Origin: Xanthoparmelia taractica | Lineage: Eukaryota > Ascomycota > Lecanoromycetes > Lecanorales > Parmeliaceae | Length of the DNA stretch: 64,000 nucleotides | Direction of reading: 5' to 3' | NCBI GenBank assembly: GCA_033085395.1 | Contig: JANQBS010000087.1 | Span: forward strand, 1 to 64,000 | Shown: positions 11,648 through 22,293 of the stretch, piece by piece | Numbering within the stretch: position 1 is the first letter of the stretch | Layout: each line of letters opens with the position of its first letter | Program-made: the position numbers and the translations under genes | The notes under the pieces: generated by a model | Databases searched by the model: none | What the model saw: only the letters and a program-made list of their open reading frames with translations | Told to the model about the DNA's origin: nothing

Positions 11648-14063
11648 GAATTCGATCTCGGCCCGCTCGACCTGATTCTTGGGCGTATTCGTATAGCGTA
11701 TACGGTAGATCGATATGAATAATAGCCCTAGCGTTTGGAATATCAAGTCCGAGGCCCAAAGAACTCGTAGTAATAATTCGAGCGTTTTTTTAATTCGAAT
11801 CAAGAAAATTCTCAAGTACCTGTTCTTTTCCAGTACTATCCGAATAATATACTAACTATTTTAGCGTCTTTTGAAGTATTTTAGTTTGTTGACGAGTTCG
11901 AGCATAGATAATCAATCGGTCGTTGGAATATTCGTTGGATTTCTCTCGAATTAAGTTAAGAATTTGATTTTGAGATTGATTGAGACGTACTGAATATCGA
12001 ATATTGACTCGATTACTTGGTGATCGATATATTCAAACTTCGGAATCTTCGATATAGAGTTTATTGAGTAGATCGAATTGATATCGAGGTGGGAGAGTAG
12101 TCGTAAGTAAGACTATTTGAGTCTTATGAACAATTAAGTCTTCTAGCTAACTAAGCCGTTTTCGAAAGAATTAATTCGTATTAAGAATTACGTGACACTC
12201 GTCGATAACAATTCGATCTAACTAATGAAAGTTTCGAAGTCTTGAAAGAAAACTCTGAAACTCTTGACTTAGACTAGTCTTAGAGGTTGTAAAGACTAGT
12301 CTAACCGAATCGAGAGGGTTTCGTGAATCGAATATTGTAGCCGAGATATTGAGTCGTTTCGCTCTATTGAGTTGATCGAATAGTAGTGATATAAGAGGTA
12401 AAATCACGATAGTTACTTCAAATGAATTTATTAAACTTGGAATTTAATAGTGTAGAGACTTCCCCGATCCAGTGGGTGCAATAGCTAGTATAAAACTAGT
12501 TCTATTGAAGATTTCAGAGAGGATCTCCCATTGGTTGTATTGAAATCTAGTCTTGGGACCGAGAATTCTTCGTAGAGTCTTATTTAAATCAATATTTTTT
12601 AGCTGATTTAGTCGAGAAAGACGTTGTTGTTTAAAGTCATATTCGAACGAAGATTCTTGGAGATTATTAGCCTGAAATATATGGGCAAAGGATTGAAATC
12701 TCCAGAGGCGTAATCAAGTCTATAGAAGTTTTATTAGTAAGATAGACTTAGACTTAGACTTAGACTATTAGATAATCGATATATAATAAGAAATATCATA
12801 AAAATATAAAAATATATAATAAATATAGTACTTACTAGAGATGTCTCGCGATATCTATTCTTTTAACTAATGATTTCTCCCGAACGATTAAGAATCCCTC
12901 GAGCATATGTAAGACCCCCCTGTCGAGTCGAATGGCCTGCTTGGAGATCGATGATGTCATCCGAATAATCATTATCATTATCGTTCTCGTCATTATTGTC
13001 GAAATCATCGTTCTCGAATCGAATATCTCTTTTCAAGAATTTTCGTGAAATTCCAATAGCGATATAACGATATTAACTCGGGTTAATAACTAACCCAAGT
13101 CCAATTTCGGTTTCTCGTCTAAATATACGTCGAAAATCATCCGAAGTAAGTCTCTTGGCCTTGGACTTTGAGAGAGAGATTCTTTGAAAGAGATATTTAG
13201 ATAGTCGATTTGATATCTGATCTTCGTATATCCTCTGAACGAATGAGACTACTAGCCATAAATAATAGACTAATAGCTCTCCAATTTCTCGTGGGAGATA
13301 GCGATGAATGATCTTGGTGGTTCCGGAGATTGAATAGCCCTTATGATAATAAGTGACGAAACAAATAAGACTATTTTCGTAGAAGATATTTCGTAGACCA
13401 CTCTTAATCGAATTGCTATATTGAAGACTCAATATTTCGGGTCCTCTAGCTGGTTGTCCACCTGAGATATAAAGAAGAATAAGTAATTTCTCGAGGAATA
13501 GGGTTATTGAGTCGAAATAACTTTCTAATCTTTTTCGATTCCAATTGAACTCGGGCCCAGGGACTTCAAATCGACGGAGAAGATCATGATGTTCACCGAT
13601 ACGATTAATAAGCCATTTTTCAGGCGTTATTTGATCTAGATTTGATAGAGTATTCGATAGGGAGTTATTGAGAAAGTTGGAAAAAGGCGTATTATCGAGT
13701 GGATTTTCCCGAATTTTCTCCCAAGGGATTGATGGAATATCACGTGATTTTCGAGGGTTATTGAATAGTATTTCTTCGAATAGAATAGTACGTGTCGAAT
13801 GTACTAGACCATGAAGAAATCCTCTGAAGTTTGACATCGAGAAAGATATTCCAGAGTAGAATATCGTTTCGTGATCCCAATCGATCTGGCCAATAGAAGT
13901 CGAGTCCCGAGCTATTTTTAGACCATATGCACGTAGATCTAATATGAAATGAATTGGACTATGAGATCCCCGAATCATAAATCGATTAACGAGATTTGTA
14001 AGTCGATTAAGTGGTTTTTAACTATTAGTCAATCCGAATCTAGATCCTTCGAACTCTATCTCC

Positions 14064-14123
14064 GAGTCGTTCTCCGAGTCGTTCTCCAAGTCGTTCTCCG
14101 AGTCGTTCTCCGAGTCGTTCTCC
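14064..14123 (-). repeat. Five 12-bp units coding ENDS repeats
   Basis: Five tandem 12-bp copies of GAGTCGTTCTCC (one begins AAG) start at 14,064, 14,076, 14,088, 14,100 and 14,112. On the minus strand they encode an acidic Glu-Asn-Asp-Ser repeat (one unit ENDL) in the helicase N-terminal linker. Confidence 0.8.
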
Positions 14124-15099
14124 GTAGGAATAGGCCTAGCAAGTGGCTTATAGGCGTATCGAATAACGAAAAATCGAGATATCTTCAATATCGACGAGAG
14201 TTTCGATGGAAATAACTCAACTCCATGCCAATTATTCTCCATGACTTCTAATAGGGCTAGCCCTATAAGAAATAAACAATTATTATTATAAGTATCGACT
14301 TATTGATTAAGTAATGATATATAAAAAATTAATAAGAATTTTTAAAGTCTAGAAAGTTCATAGAACGTCGAGTCTTTTCTATCTCGAATCCTCGATTGTG
14401 AATTAGGGCTAGGGCTATCTAAGTTATTATTGACCTCAGATATATTCTTATTATCGATATCGATATTATTAAAGGAAGATTAATGATTTGTAGATCGTTG
14501 ATAGTCTGGAATAAAACTTTCGTAGTCTTCTCAACTATCAAATCGAGATAGTAGTCGATAGAGTTGATTGAACGTTCGTTTTTGAGTATCAGTGAGTTGA
14601 TATATTGGCTTATTAGTCTCAATTAGGTCTAGGTCTTCTTAAGTTCGAAGGAAAAAGGCGAGAATTTATTTTCAAGGCCTAGAATATGTAGATATTCGAC
14701 TAATATCTTGATATTGACGTAGTGGTTTTCCTCGATATTGATCTTTCTCCGTTCGAATAGCCTTAAATCGTTCGAGATAGCCTATAGTCTTAATGATTAA
14801 TTCACTATATTAAGCGAGAAGATCGAAAGAACTTCAAAGAATTCTTAAAATGAACGAATTAGGGTTCGAGACTAGGCCTATTAGAGTAGATCTATTAAAT
14901 CCATCTAATATATCGAGTCAGCTAGTTCGTTCGAGCCATGGACTAGGGTCGTTATAGTGGCCTTTGGAGATTTGTTGAATTTAAGAATTTCGAGAACTTT
15001 GAAATTTCGTATCCACTCGAGCCCAGTATCTCTGTAGATGTTGAGGGATTATATTATAGTTAATTAAAGGCTAATTTTATTATAATATCAGATAAAGAT

Positions 15100-15730
15100 A
15101 AATATATACCTTGGGGAATAGATCTAGTAAGATCTGATCTCTCCGGTTCAGTTCGGATTCTCTCCAGTTGTCCAGGTCCTATAATACAATTAATAAATAG
15201 AGTACTTAGTAGAAATAGAAGATAATAAAGAGAAACTAATAATAATAAGTATAAGAAAGTAGATATATATCTTAAGAAATAGATCTAGTACTACTAGATC
15301 TTTCGAGTTTAGTTCGAGTCCTCTTTAGTTCAGGTCCTATAATATAATTAATAAATAGAATACTAGTATAAATAGAAGATAATAAAGATAAATAATAATA
15401 ATAAGTATAAGAAAGTAGATATATACCTTGAGAGATAGATTCGAGTTGACTAGATCTCGAGTCTCGAGATCTCTTTCGATTTCTAGAGTCTATACTATAA
15501 TTAGTATATAGAATATTAAAAGAATAAATAGATAATTAATGAAATATTAATAAAATAATAGAAGATATTAAGATAGAATAGATATTTACCTTGAGGAGTA
15601 GTCTCGAGCTCGTTTCGAGATCTTTTTTAAACTCTAGAATCTATAATAATAATATATATTAATTAGATTCATATATATAATAGAAATAGAGTTAATAGAT
15701 AAATAAAAGATAGATACTAACTTCGAGGAA
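15100..15730 (-). repeat. Tandem exon-intron units of helicase 5' region
   Basis: On the minus strand, five donor-like sites (CAAG|GTATAT or degraded forms) occur at about 15,109, 15,270, 15,426, 15,599 and 15,721. Each is preceded by a short exon of about 60-70 bp and followed by an AT-rich intron that ends TATTATAG. The exons encode related peptides of about 20-23 residues with leucines in similar places (for example DLDNWRESELNRRDQILLD and TLEIERDLETRDLV). The period is about 156-173 bp for the three best units. The repeated unit is therefore exon plus intron, not exon alone. Confidence 0.6.
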
Positions 15731-15829
15731 TTGATCTTGATCTATCGAAGTCGTTATCCTCGTTTGAAGAAGAATTCAAAGAACTCTCTCGAGAATTTTC
15801 AACTTTAGGTCTCGTAGGGATTCTATTAG

Positions 15830-17019
15830 GGCTAGCCTTAATAAAATTAACCCTAAAATATTTATTTCCAGGATTAGATTCAAAGAATCTTTGACAGAGA
15901 ACTTTAATATTTCATGAATTATTTTCGAATTTCTTTTTTCGTTGACCTCTTTTACGAGGATTTTCTTAGTTATGATAGTCTCTATAATAATTTTAAATAG
16001 AACGTAATAATCGTGTAATATATGAATAATGAGAACACGCTAGTTTATTAGAATAGATAGTTAATTTAGGGATTAAATAAGTATTATCAAAGGTTTAAAG
16101 AAAGCTTTGAATTATAGACTCGATCTCGGATTAATTATTGACTAGATCATCAATATAAGATATATCAAGTTCGATTTAACGTCGATTATTAGGGTTTAAT
16201 TAATAAGGTGTATTCGAGAAATATACGTTAATTCGAGACGGAATTAAAGCGAATATATAAACGATAACGTAATTCATTTAGGGTGAAAGAGAATATTCGA
16301 TATAATGGATTAGATTATATCGAGTATAGATATATTAATTGTTGAAGAATTATTAAGAAAGAAAGAAGAAGAGATTTAAGAAATGATTGATATGTGCGGA
16401 CGCTAAGCGTTAAACGCGATTGATTCGTTAATCGTAGATCTCGGGGTTTAGAGTTTATAAGATAAATCGGACTTAGAGAGCCTTGTTAAAATTCTAATAT
16501 ATATAATTACTATCTTTAAGTCTTAAGAATTCAACTTAATACTAACTAGCTTAATTCTAGTCCGATTTAGGAAATTTTAAAATCCTATAAATAGAAATAA
16601 AGTAAATAATTGAATTATTTTTTTAGATTTAGATTATATTACATATCTATATATATAAATTTAACTCGCAACTATCTCTAAATCTTAAGATTTCAACCTA
16701 ATACTAACTAGCTTAAATCCAGCCCGATTTGAAAATTCGACATTCATATTATTAATATTAATGTATATAACTATCTTTTTTTTATAGGTTTATATCATAT
16801 CAAATATATAACCTGAGGAATAGAATGGGACTTCATGCCAAGTCCTCTTCGGGAGTATTCGCACCCTGATCTTGACACGTTTTTTGAATTTATTTCAATA
16901 ATTTATTACTTTATATTCTATCTATCGATCTTAGTAAGCAAAACACCAAAAGTTAGCCCGAAGCGAGCTCTTTAAAATGTACTATTTAGAATTTTTTAAT
17001 TTTTTTTTGTGAATTCGTA
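15830..17019. other. AT-rich stretch without gene
   Basis: No coding remnant is recognised. It contains the right copy of the 955-1175 repeat (16,670-16,890) with a partial extra copy at 16,515-16,560. The last 100 bases grade into balanced composition. Confidence 0.5.
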
Positions 17020-17021
17020 CC

Positions 17022-17115
17022 TAAAATCATTTGAATTTAAAAGTCAGATGGTTTTACTTTTGGGTCGATTTTTAGTAGCCGGGAGATGGTTTTGGCCCAA
17101 AACCATCTGACTCTA
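17022..17115. repeat. Palindromic boundary module, right copy
   Basis: This copy holds four arms of the same motif in alternating orientation: CTAAAATCATTTGA, AGTCAGATGGTTTT, AGATGGTTTTGG and CCAAAACCATCTGACT. The last two form a near-perfect 25-bp palindrome around 17,085-17,110. It lies exactly at the change from AT-rich to balanced DNA and matches positions 1-93 in direct orientation. It could be the end of a foldback element or of the whole insertion. Confidence 0.7.
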
Positions 17116-18131
17116 CCTGATAGTGCGCAGTCCAAGTGTCTCAACCACCTGAACCTGGTGCTCAGTGCTAACCCTAACCCTACAGCGATAGCTGCAAACC
17201 TTAAATCTCTAAGGAATTCTAAGGGAATCAATGTAGGATTTGAATACAGAACCCCACTTGGCTACGGCCCGCAATTTTTCCGAGCAGTAACACACAATAG
17301 ATCGAAAGGATCGATGGCAAGGAATGGCTTCCATGATCTTCTCTGGTTGGGTTCAATGGACCAACTGAAGGTGCTGAAGGTTGTGGCTTGGTTTCGACTA
17401 GATTGAGATCTAGTCCCACTGTGCGCGCGGCACGACTGCTAAAGTTTTCGACCACGAGTTCTGATACACGCGAATGTCTCACACTGTTCTTTCTAGGCTT
17501 TACAGACCAATACGCTACTTGTTCCTCTCAGAAAGAGCTCACATGGAGTAATTCATGCGAAGCCTGCAACTGGCCCCTCCCAATGTCGCCTTACCAGTTT
17601 CTGTCATATGCTCATCTGGATCCAATCAGTCACCGCGTTACAGCGGCGAGTTTCCGTACTAAGGGTATGCTACAGCACTCAACTCGAGCCAGAAAGGCCA
17701 GTCTGCCTGTCCCGCATTCAGAGATCATTAAGAGAAGTCACGACAGAACAAGTGTAAAATCCGTCCTTCGCTACGGCATCACATGAAGCGTTGTACCAAG
17801 TAAATTTCGACAGAATTACCATGACAAGCGAGGGATGGCAATGCGCCCCATGCTCAGTTGGCCCGAAACTCGGCCCTTTGTCGGTATTGCAACGAATAAT
17901 GCCTCTCTCCCACCAACAAGGACTCTGGGCTGGACCGTTAGCCAAACATGCCAATGGTCTGCTGTGCTCCTTCGTGTCTCTGGCCCCTCAATATTCGCCA
18001 TAAGTATTTTGGTCCGCTCTTCATATTGCTCTTTTCTTGTCTCTCGTTGTAGATACGTCCAGTCAATCTCTCTTGGAGTCCGTGCTCCTTTTTTCTCTTG
18101 AATCTTTGTATGTCCGAGTCTGTCCTTCACC
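17116..18131. other. Intergenic, no supported gene
   Basis: Composition is balanced and several overlapping frames are open on both strands, but none shows a domain, signal peptide or codon pattern I trust. It holds the short telomere-like dimer CTAACCCTAACCCTA at 17,168-17,182. A pyrimidine-rich stretch at 18,020-18,130 probably is the promoter or leader of the next gene. Confidence 0.5.
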
Positions 18132-18881
18132 ATGTATCTCAAAGCGGCCGGCACGCTTCCATCCCTCTACACTCTCTGCATCGCTCTTTCTACCATCATC
18201 CTACCAGTCCGCTCCACCCCTGTCCCTATCGAATACACGAGACCCTGGATCCCGCGTTCACTAAAATCGCTATTCGAGCCTCGAGCTGCAGTAAATAAAT
18301 GCGGCGGCACCGGTGTCTACATCACTAACGGTGGCTCCGGCACCCAGACATTTACTGTCTTCGGTGGTGGAAATACCTTCGCAATAAACTCCGAACCGTT
18401 CAAGAGCATCACACTCGCCCACGGAGAATCTAAACCAGTCACACTCCCAGCCAATTTCGACGGCCACGTTCAACGTGGGAACCTACTGCCAGCCACATGG
18501 GTGGAGCTGAACATGATCCCTGGTGCAGCCGATGGGGATGTAAGCCTGGAGATTGGATGTGATGGTGCTGTCACGGTTCAAGCCAGTGCCATTGCTGGCG
18601 GTGGCCAGCCACCCGTGTTTGGATTTTCCAAGGACATTATCTCGAATGCCCCGGACAACGCTTTCTTCAACCCTACAAATCCAACGGGCGAAATCCTTGG
18701 CGGTACGTTGACGAAGTCTACGAGGGTCTTGGATGCAACAGGCACTGATAAGGTGGTCAATGCCCACACCTTGAAATATGAACAGAGTGTACTCTCGCAG
18801 TCCGAAGCATATCTTTTCGGCGGTGTGGGAACCGACCAAGCGATCGCGTCGGACAACTGTATACTCATCACGTTCTACTGA
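18132..18881 (+). CDS. Secreted protein, thaumatin-like pattern (hypothetical)
   Basis: Single-exon frame of 249 residues. Residues about 10-29 are hydrophobic (LYTLCIALSTIILP) and followed by VRSTP, a good secretion signal. The mature part starts near NKCGGTGVYITNGG and has GESKPVTLPANFDGHVQRG, LPATWVELN and DGDVSLEIGCDGA, and ends DNCILITFY. This pattern of beta-strand segments with few cysteines recalls secreted fungal proteins loosely grouped with thaumatin-like proteins, but the eight-disulfide set of true thaumatins is absent. The chosen ATG is the first one that gives the signal peptide. A role at the cell surface or in host contact is only a guess. The gene looks intact although it lies 1 kb from the AT-rich island. 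Confidence 0.75.
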   Translation: MYLKAAGTLPSLYTLCIALSTIILPVRSTPVPIEYTRPWIPRSLKSLFEPRAAVNKCGGTGVYITNGGSGTQTFTVFGGGNTFAINSEPFKSITLAHGESKPVTLPANFDGHVQRGNLLPATWVELNMIPGAADGDVSLEIGCDGAVTVQASAIAGGGQPPVFGFSKDIISNAPDNAFFNPTNPTGEILGGTLTKSTRVLDATGTDKVVNAHTLKYEQSVLSQSEAYLFGGVGTDQAIASDNCILITFY

Positions 18882-20389
18882 TTGCGCCTAGATACATGTG
18901 AAAGAAGATGAAATCAAAGGCAGCAGGCGAGATTCTGGGTTCTAGAGATGCATGTTGGTAGTCAAGCTAGGGTATGATTAGGAAATGGGGGTCTTTTGTT
19001 CTAAGGCTGGTTGGCGAGTAGACGTTCATTGCCTAATATTCTACGGACTTATACTCTCATATGTCTGAATCTCTTTTTCTATAGGGTAAAAAGCATTACT
19101 TCTACATAGAATGTACGACTTATCCACTCGTTCACACATCTGCTCAAGAACTGTATAGAAAGGTCAGCCAAGTGCTTGGAACAAGTGCTAGGGAAGGATG
19201 TTGAAGCTATTGAACGAGTGTGCGTGGCCTAGCTTAAGGATCCCTTTCCAGGTGCTGCCCCAAGAGACCATGATAACTTTTTTGGACCCATAGCTTTTAT
19301 CTGTATTATCTCGGAGATAATACATGTCTCCTACTGCATTCAATGTACGAGCTATGTCCGCATAGGTAGGAACGTCGGAGGTGCTCGCCAGCTCAAAGCG
19401 CGTTGGGGCTCAAGAGGTATAAAAGATAGGACGAAACAGCCTCATACAGGGCTCACAGAGTTCGCTTTTTGCTCAGGAGGAAGTAAGAAAAGAGTACTCG
19501 GGGCTTACTAGACCAATATGAGACAGTGGCCAATATCCGGTAGTCATGTCCCTTTTTGTGCCTTCGACAATTAGAGGCGCGATTACTGTTCGCCCATAAG
19601 GAACTTCCGTGGCGCAAGACCGCGCTGCTCACTTGTGGTAGCGAGATTCGCTCAATAAGATATAAATGGCCGTGATAAACTCGTGACCTAACGAATCTGC
19701 TCATAACTAGAATATGAGAGAACTGGGCAGAAGCAACCAGCCTGTGCGACAACCAACAGAGGGCGGAGAAAGCCAATCTAAGTAGAGCATCGTCAGGAAG
19801 CGGTCTCGACTGTAAGGACTGCAATACTCTCGTCAGACGACGATTACCTCGTCGTAACATATCTCCGAAAGGAGTCCACTTCTCTCTCCAATAATTACCA
19901 TCATCGCATGCGTAACTCTATCTCTCTCTCTCGCACACTCTACCTCAAAACTTCAACTAATAAAAGGCTTACGCACAGCAGCTTGACGGCCACTATCAGT
20001 ACCAAAATTTCCTCTAACAATCTTCAGAGACTCTCCTTCTACTGAAATCGGTCATCGACACTGAGAGAACAAGGCAGGGTCAATACGCTCTAATTTACGT
20101 ACAGACCAAGGAATAAATACTTGAGTCGCTGAGTAAGCAACACCTGTACGTGATGATAGCTGTGCGAAGACAGTGCCTTAACTGGTCTGGTACATGTGAG
20201 ACTAAGCTTGATTGAGGCTAGCTCTAGAGATTCGGGGACAATAGAGAATGGGATCACCGCCGCCCTGCCCCGCCTTTAGAGATTAAGCAAAGCAAAGCAA
20301 AGCAGAACCTTGCGAACAAGTACGAATCCGCTCTCTAGGGCTAACAAGCACCAGCGACTCGGGTTTCTACTCTCGGCTCGACTATCTCT
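18882..20389. other. Intergenic, no supported gene
   Basis: A minus-strand frame at 19,453-19,860 is open for 135 codons but shows no domain, signal or splice context. A CT-rich microsatellite lies near 19,920-19,940, and an AAGCA-type short repeat lies near 20,287-20,303. Nothing else was identified. Confidence 0.45.
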
Positions 20390-21053
20390 TGCTACCACCA
20401 GAAGGCTTGCAACGGACCCGCCGGTCCCTTCACGATCATCTCAGAGTGATTTCCCCCTCTTCAAATCGGAGATGAACTGGGGAGCGCACTTGAGAATGGT
20501 AGCACCAAGTTCTTCGGCCCAGATGCTGGTTTTTAATGGAAAGATGGCAAAGGAGCCCCAATCGGACCTTTTGCTGTGATTGTGTATGATCCACGGCTGG
20601 GTTTTATGAGGCCTGGCTAACGAGTACTCCAAAAGATACACCCCGGACATTTTTCCGCCTTATTTAAAGCTAGCAGACGCCGTTTTGCGACAAAAAGGCA
20701 TCGAGCCCCGTAGCCGTGAACTCGCGGTACTAGCCGTAACAGCAGTCTTCAATGTTCCGTTTATCCAGTATGCTCATGAACAAGTGGGCATGAAGGTGGG
20801 ACTGTCAAGAGAACAAGTAGCGTCCGCAGTTGCAGGGAGTACTCCTGACGGTCTCACGGACATCGAAGCGGTTATCTACGACACTTCTTTAAAGCTGGCC
20901 CGTGCTAGAGGCCCTTTGGACAAAGAAACCTGGCAAGTGGCAGAGAGCAAGCTCGGGAAAGAGTGCGCGGCTCGTGTAGGGCATATAGTCACTTGGTTCG
21001 CTTACAATTGTACGCTCCTGAACCTAGGGGCGGTGGACGTGCCATCACACTAA
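20390..21053 (+). pseudogene. Carboxymuconolactone decarboxylase-like, broken
   Basis: The 3' half (20,612-21,053) encodes LANEYSKRYTPDIF, RSRELAVLAVTAVFN, YAHEQVGMKVGLSREQV and GKECAARVGHIVTWFAYNCTLLN, the layout of the AhpD/carboxymuconolactone decarboxylase-like fold of fungal secondary metabolism and detoxification. The canonical catalytic CxxC is absent, as in many fungal members. Upstream, in another frame, GDELGSALENGSTKFFGPDAGF, a TAA, then WKDGKGAPIGPFAVIVYDPRLGF clearly continue the same protein. One extra C near 20,612-20,616 (AGGCCTGGC instead of AGGCTGGC) accounts for the frame change. So there is at least one nonsense codon and one frameshift. No intron with good borders explains them. 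The start is uncertain. Confidence 0.65.
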
Positions 21054-22293
21054 GTCAGCACGGTCGTGGGAGAACCTGTTGCACTCTTTGCTTTTGGATT
21101 TCCTTGGCCTTTTGTTGGGATGCAGAAGGTCTTCTACTATCTCACGCTCATTCCTGTTGTCTCCGTTTTCGGCCCAGCAAGCTTGTAGCCTTTCTGTTCG
21201 ACGTTCTCTGGTTACAGAGATGAGTGGCAATTTTTGGGCTGGACGAGTCGGTTTTCAAGTGGCGGTATCAGTTGTGCGAAGATGTTGCAGATTGAATGAC
21301 TATTGATTCCAGCTATGCTATTGAGCTCCACATGGTTGGCCCTTAAGTCGGCGTATCATGGCTTCCACTGGTCTTTTGGGAAAATCATGTATTGGAGAAC
21401 GAGCTGTTAGAAGTGAACGGCTTGACTAGAATCCAAATTGCTTACCATTGAGTCATGGAATCTTTTGAAAGGATAATCCCGCAGAAGAGAGACCGAAATC
21501 TGTCCAGGCTACTATAGGGCGGTATCCGATAACCGCCGGAGAAATCGCAACAAATTTTTGCGCTGTATGTAAAGTCTTCTTATGTCGCAAAGGGGACTGT
21601 TTAAAGCGATTCCATGAAGAATTAGATAGAACAGAGTCTACATTAGAAGAATAAGTCGTTTATTCTATGATTTATGATGGTGGGACTAGAATAAAGTGAA
21701 TGTAATAATGGAGAAAAGCACATTTGTTGCATCTCGGCGGTTATCGGATAGGCTGCAACTGATCAAGCAGCCGACAGCGTGCAGCTTGAACCGAGCATTC
21801 TTGGCGAACCCTATACCCCATTCGGGCACCAGCTCGCACGCTTACGCGCTTACCGAGATGTTTATCAAGTAAGAGACATCTCCGCCTTCATTCTTTTATT
21901 GACGGTCAAGTTGCACATCTTATCTCAGTAAGCATTACCCTACATGCACTTACGCATCGTAATCACATTTCACACGATCAAGGGGGTTTCGACAGGCTTT
22001 GCGCCCTTGCACCTGTCGGCACTTGCAGCACCGTTGCCAACTGCTATTCATGGAGCTATTATATCAGCGCGAGCTGCTATCCAAGTCTCGCAAAGGTTGA
22101 ATAATCGTTCGATGCATCATTCGAGATCCGAGCATCATCGCAATATGGTCAACTTTTCTCCAAATTCCCAAAATCTATACAAAAGGGCCGGTACATCCTC
22201 GTTGGTATGCTTAGCACATTTATTTGTACACAGCCTGAAATTTTTCGTATTTCGATCCGTATCTAACACTGGCAAAGCGTGCACCTTCCCATC
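21054..22293. other. Intergenic, no supported gene
   Basis: No domain-bearing frame. A TATA-like TATACAAAAG (22,176-22,185) lies about 110 bp upstream of the ferritin-like gene and may belong to its promoter. Confidence 0.4.

Larger units (their letters stand above)
11648..15830 (-). pseudogene. Telomere-linked RecQ-like helicase, 5' part
   Basis: In minus-strand order: a repeat-exon region (about 15,800-15,100); an N-terminal block NNWHGVELFPSKLSSILKI (14,242-14,180) followed by five ENDS-like repeats; a 301-residue open stretch at 13,978-13,073 with MIRGSHSPIHFILDLRAYGL, GGQPARGPEIL, VTYYHKGY and IIHRYLPREIGELLVYYLW, all hallmarks of fungal telomere-linked helicases; then the SF2 core. Walker A APTGSGKS is at 12,457-12,480, the DECH box near 12,191-12,205, and motif VI QESGRAGRD near 11,655-11,685. 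The core carries about five nonsense codons and no clear frameshift, so mutation is lighter than in the hAT. The gene is severed right after motif VI by the hAT insertion. In other fungi such genes sit near telomeres or in dispersed repeats; their exact role is not settled. Confidence 0.82.
1..17019. other. AT-rich, RIP-degraded repeat island
   Basis: Nearly the whole stretch is A/T with very many TA dinucleotides. Open frames are short, and recognisable coding remnants are broken mainly where CAA, CAG or TGG has become a stop codon. This is the signature of repeat-induced point mutation in Pezizomycotina. The helicase block at 11.6-14.2 kb is noticeably less mutated than the rest. The right edge is sharp: from about 17,020 the base composition becomes balanced and ordinary genes follow. 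Apart from the elements listed separately I see no functional gene here. Confidence 0.9.

Noticed and set aside
1..17115. A Starship-type giant element
   Set aside because: No tyrosine-recombinase captain gene is seen in or near the island, and the internal content is explained by a helicase repeat plus a hAT.
17718..18154. Minus-strand frames of 78 and 112 codons
   Set aside because: They overlap each other and plus-strand frames, without domain, signal peptide or splice sites.
19453..19860. Minus-strand frame of 135 codons
   Set aside because: Arg/Ser/Leu-rich composition, no motif, no neighbours supporting it.
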